Part shown: positions 44,821 to 47,371 of the stretch, one piece after another | How the letters are laid out: every line of letters starts with the position of its first letter | Numbering within the stretch: position 1 is the first letter of the stretch | Assembly: GCA_000482145.1 (NCBI GenBank) | Contig: AUXH01000069.1 | Span: 1 to 47,371 of the forward strand | DNA length: 47,371 nt | From: Strigomonas culicis | Lineage: Eukaryota; Euglenozoa; Kinetoplastea; Trypanosomatida; Trypanosomatidae | Direction of reading: 5' to 3' | Position numbers and translations under genes: made by a program | Notes under the pieces: generated by a model | Told to the model about the DNA's origin: nothing | What the model saw: the letters and a program-made list of their open reading frames with translations, nothing else | Databases searched by the model: none

Positions 44821-47371
44821 CTAGTGTGCACTAAAGGAAGAGTACTCAGCGCGAATTGAGTTCAGCTCGTCAGGCGACATCTTTTTTCCACTCGTCAATG
44901 ATTCGATTGTCCGCTTGAGACAGCGCCGGAGGCGCTCCGTCGCAACTTCACGCTGGCGATCCGTCTCTCTCCACAACTGCTCCGCTTTGTTGTGCGTCTC
45001 TTGCAGCACCGTCACTTTAGCAGAAGACTCCGCAAGGGCTTCCTCCAGTAGGAGACGCTCGGTCTCCATCTCAGCAAACTGGGCGAGCAGTGCTTCCTTG
45101 TCACTGCTCATTTCGAGCGTGGATTGCTGCGCGCGCAGCCGATCATTCTCGCGCTGAAGGCGGAAGATCTCTGCATCCGATTCTGTACGTTGCTGGATAC
45201 CGGTCAAATCAGATTCGCGTGCCTCTTGCAGCATCGTTGTCATCTCCTCCAGGCGCTCTAGGGCGTCAGAAGCCTCGTGCCTCCGTGATTCCAACTCAGC
45301 CTCCAGCTCGCGCATCTCATCTTCATGCTCATCGATCAAGACATCCATGCCTTCACGCATTTCATCTAGTTCATCGCTCTTCACCTTTAAGCGTGCCTCC
45401 GCAGCCGACAGGGCCTCTCGAAGTCGACTCTCCTCTTGGCACGTCCCTTCTCGATTTGCGTTGTCCTTCTCCAATTGGTCGCGCAAGCGGTTCACCTGGT
45501 CTTGCAGCAGCGCCACCTGTTTACCGTGTTCCTCGGCTTCACCTCTCCGCGCCTCCTGCAGCTCAAACAGCTCTTGGTCACGAGCGGCCAGCTGCTGCAG
45601 CAGCTCCTTCTCCTCCTCGCGATTCTGCTTCTGTACGATTTCATCCAAATCATAAATGATTTGAGTGTACTGCACTGTCTTGCCCCTCAATTCATCTACA
45701 AGGTCAGTGCAATGCTCCTTCAGAGCTTCTAAATCAGCTTGTGCCTCAGCCGCCTCCTTTCGAGCATACGCAGCACGATCCTCAGCATCCCGTAGAGAGG
45801 AACGTAGACTCTCGATCTCTAGCCTTGCGGCATCCAGCTGCTTGTCAGCGGCTAGCATCTCCTTCTTCAGGAGTCTGTGTTCTTCAGCCAAGTTTGCCTC
45901 ATCATCCCGCTTGGCGCGCGCTGCCGCTAGCTCCAGTCTCAGTGCTTCCAGCTCCTCTTCCTTCGCAGCGAGCTGGGCCACGGCGTCTCGCTGCGCGTCG
46001 CGCGCAGTACCAAGCACCTCCGCGAACTCCTCCAGCTTCGTCAGGCCCTCTTCATTGGTCGCGTCGGCGTCGTTGAACATCTGCATCAGCTCGTCCATCC
46101 GCTCCATCATAGTGTCCAGCTTCTTCTGCAGACGCACAGCCTCGGCACGGGATACCCCTTCCTCCTTCGTCAGCCGCTCTTCCTCTTGAGCGAAGACGTC
46201 GCGCTGTCGCTCCAGCTCCTCCTCCAGCTCGGCAACACGCACTAGCGCAGCCTTCTCGCCCTCCCGTGCCGCCCCAAGCGAGTCCACTAGCTTCTCCAGC
46301 TGCTCCATCGCCGCAACCTGGTCGCTGTCTGCGTCCAGAGACACCAGCGCCTCGTGCAGCCGCTTCTTTAGACGACCCTCCGAACGTGCCACCGCATCCA
46401 GCTCACTTTGCAGCGTCTCGTAGGCCATCTGCCGATCCATCAAGTCCGCCTTCAGCGCTACGCTCTCATCCTGCAGCGCCTCGTTAGCGGCCTGTTGCTC
46501 CGCAAGGTCCTCTTTCAGCACCTCGTTTTCACTCCTCAAGTCTTGGTTCGCCGCCTGCTGATCCGCAAGTTTGCATTGTACCATCGCCAGCACACCACTC
46601 TGCGCGTCTGCGGCAGCATTGAGCCGCTTCCCCTCGTTCTCCTGAGCGCACAACTGCTCCTGAAAGGCACCGTTCTCCGCAAGCACCTCCTCCAGTTCGT
46701 TTCGAATCCCCTCATTCTCCTCCTTCAGTGTTTCCATATCCGCCTCTAGATCCATCAGATCCGCCTTGACGTTCTGCTGTGCATCCTCGAGCTTCTCCAC
46801 AGTGCTTCTCTCTTGCGCAAGTTCCATCCTCAGACACTCGTTCTCTCTCCGCAGTGCCTCGTTCCCTGCCTGCTCCTCGGCAAGCCTGTCGATAAGGTCC
46901 TTCTCCTCCACCTCCTTCTCGACTCGCATTGCTTCATTCACCGTATTTTGCTCCGCACAGTCATTCCTCAACCCCGTATTTTCACTCTGCAGAACTTCAA
47001 TCATAGCGTCTTGCTTCACGAGCTCATCCTTCAGAGCCTGGATCTCGGTCTCGAGGATTTCATTTGCGGCCTGTTGCTCTGCCAGATCAGCTTCGAGGCT
47101 TCCATGCTCTACCTGCAGGGTCTCCTTACTTTCCTCTTGTTCGGCCAGCTCAGACTGCAGGGCGTCGTTTGTACGCTGCAGCGCCTCCACGGCGGCCTGC
47201 TGCTCCGCAAGGTCTCTCCGCAGCGCCTCCACGGCGGCCTGCTGCTCCGCAAGACTATCCTTCAGGGCCTTATTCTCGCTCTGGAAAGCGTCTATGGCAG
47301 CCTGCTGCTCCGCCACGTCACACCTCAGCGTTTCGCTCTCGTTGTGGAGTGCTTCCGCAGCGGTGTCTTGC
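44821..47371 (-). CDS. Long repetitive coiled-coil protein, 5' end beyond the window
   Basis: At least 850 residues of nearly continuous coiled coil. The frame is open through the window edge; the codon at 47314-47316 is GTG (Val), not a start, and reading upstream gives more repeat-like sequence, so the true start is off the right end. The first 330 visible residues are built on a 14-residue (two-heptad) unit close to LAEQQAANEALQxE, recurring with drift. The rest is non-repetitive Glu/Leu/Arg-rich helix, ending MSPDELNSIRAEYSSFSAH. Charge pattern and repeat length recall cytoskeletal proteins such as the trypanosome flagellar attachment zone protein FAZ1, which also has 14-residue repeats, but coiled coils make homology by eye unreliable. 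A structural role in flagellum, FAZ or Golgi tethering is a guess. Confidence 0.85.
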   Translation of the reverse strand, partial: QDTAAEALHNESETLRCDVAEQQAAIDAFQSENKALKDSLAEQQAAVEALRRDLAEQQAAVEALQRTNDALQSELAEQEESKETLQVEHGSLEADLAEQQAANEILETEIQALKDELVKQDAMIEVLQSENTGLRNDCAEQNTVNEAMRVEKEVEEKDLIDRLAEEQAGNEALRRENECLRMELAQERSTVEKLEDAQQNVKADLMDLEADMETLKEENEGIRNELEEVLAENGAFQEQLCAQENEGKRLNAAADAQSGVLAMVQCKLADQQAANQDLRSENEVLKEDLAEQQAANEALQDESVALKADLMDRQMAYETLQSELDAVARSEGRLKKRLHEALVSLDADSDQVAAMEQLEKLVDSLGAAREGEKAALVRVAELEEELERQRDVFAQEEERLTKEEGVSRAEAVRLQKKLDTMMERMDELMQMFNDADATNEEGLTKLEEFAEVLGTARDAQRDAVAQLAAKEEELEALRLELAAARAKRDDEANLAEEHRLLKKEMLAADKQLDAARLEIESLRSSLRDAEDRAAYARKEAAEAQADLEALKEHCTDLVDELRGKTVQYTQIIYDLDEIVQKQNREEEKELLQQLAARDQELFELQEARRGEAEEHGKQVALLQDQVNRLRDQLEKDNANREGTCQEESRLREALSAAEARLKVKSDELDEMREGMDVLIDEHEDEMRELEAELESRRHEASDALERLEEMTTMLQEARESDLTGIQQRTESDAEIFRLQRENDRLRAQQSTLEMSSDKEALLAQFAEMETERLLLEEALAESSAKVTVLQETHNKAEQLWRETDRQREVATERLRRCLKRTIESLTSGKKMSPDELNSIRAEYSSFSAH
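47179..47253 (-). repeat. Two identical 33-nt units spaced 42 nt within the coiled-coil gene
   Basis: The same 33 nt occurs at 47179-47211 and 47221-47253. The 42-nt spacing equals one 14-residue repeat (AEQQAAVEALRRDL class). Nucleotide-level identity shows recent repeat duplication or conversion in this part of the gene. Confidence 0.9.

Noticed and set aside
47314..47316. Start codon for the right-edge coiled-coil gene
   Set aside because: The codon is GTG inside a frame that stays open to the window end with repeat-like sequence, so the gene is partial.
1..47371. Strand-switch region or centromere-like element
   Set aside because: All supported genes lie on one strand and no gap shows opposed gene directions.

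Overview
The window looks like nuclear DNA of a trypanosomatid (Kinetoplastea). All 19 supported protein genes lie on the minus strand, none needs an intron, and all read with the standard code. Coding regions are GC-rich, while the gaps are AT-rich and hold homopolymers and microsatellites. Several genes are preceded, on their own strand, by a pyrimidine tract and then an AG. This is the expected layout of a polycistronic unit, transcribed right to left and resolved by spliced-leader trans-splicing and polyadenylation. I cannot name the genus.

In transcription order (right to left): a long coiled-coil protein with 14-residue repeats whose 5' end lies outside the window (44821-47371); a BIG-like Sec7 Arf-GEF (37992-44495); two PP2C phosphatase paralogues (36207-37382 and 33390-34733), each followed by about 1.45 kb of AT-rich sequence; a Sec13/Seh1-like WD40 protein (30414-31949); a leucine-rich-repeat protein (29134-30126); the axonemal coiled-coil protein CCDC146/MBO2 (25495-28605); an unrecognised 451-residue protein (23764-25119); a small two-span membrane protein (22933-23283); ribosomal protein eL33 (21932-22366); a GTPBP1/2-like GTPase (19444-21576); a membrane protein with an M64-peptidase-like ectodomain that has lost its catalytic motif (16019-19126); a second, GBF/GNOM-like Sec7 Arf-GEF (10412-15460); a small zinc-ribbon protein (9375-9932); a TPR-J-domain co-chaperone (6479-8671); the mannosyltransferase ALG2 (3966-5489); a class IV aminotransferase (2483-3637); a probably mitochondrial unknown (1124-2137); and a centrin (238-792).

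Genes sharing a trypanosomatid polycistron are usually unrelated in function, so this is not an operon in the bacterial sense. Loose themes are secretory traffic and glycosylation (two Arf-GEFs, ALG2), cytoskeleton and flagellum (centrin, CCDC146, perhaps the edge coiled-coil protein), and phosphatase signalling (PP2C pair).

The most unusual items are: the pseudo-M64 ectodomain joined to a five-span, partly tetraspanin-like membrane region and a cytosolic tail; the GTPBP-like GTPase with Asp where the catalytic His follows DxxG; the Sec7 domain split by an acidic insert of about 99 residues; and a 51-nt block identical between the otherwise diverged PP2C genes. I found no tRNA, rRNA, transposon, CRISPR array or strand switch. 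Family calls rest on reading motifs, not on database searches.
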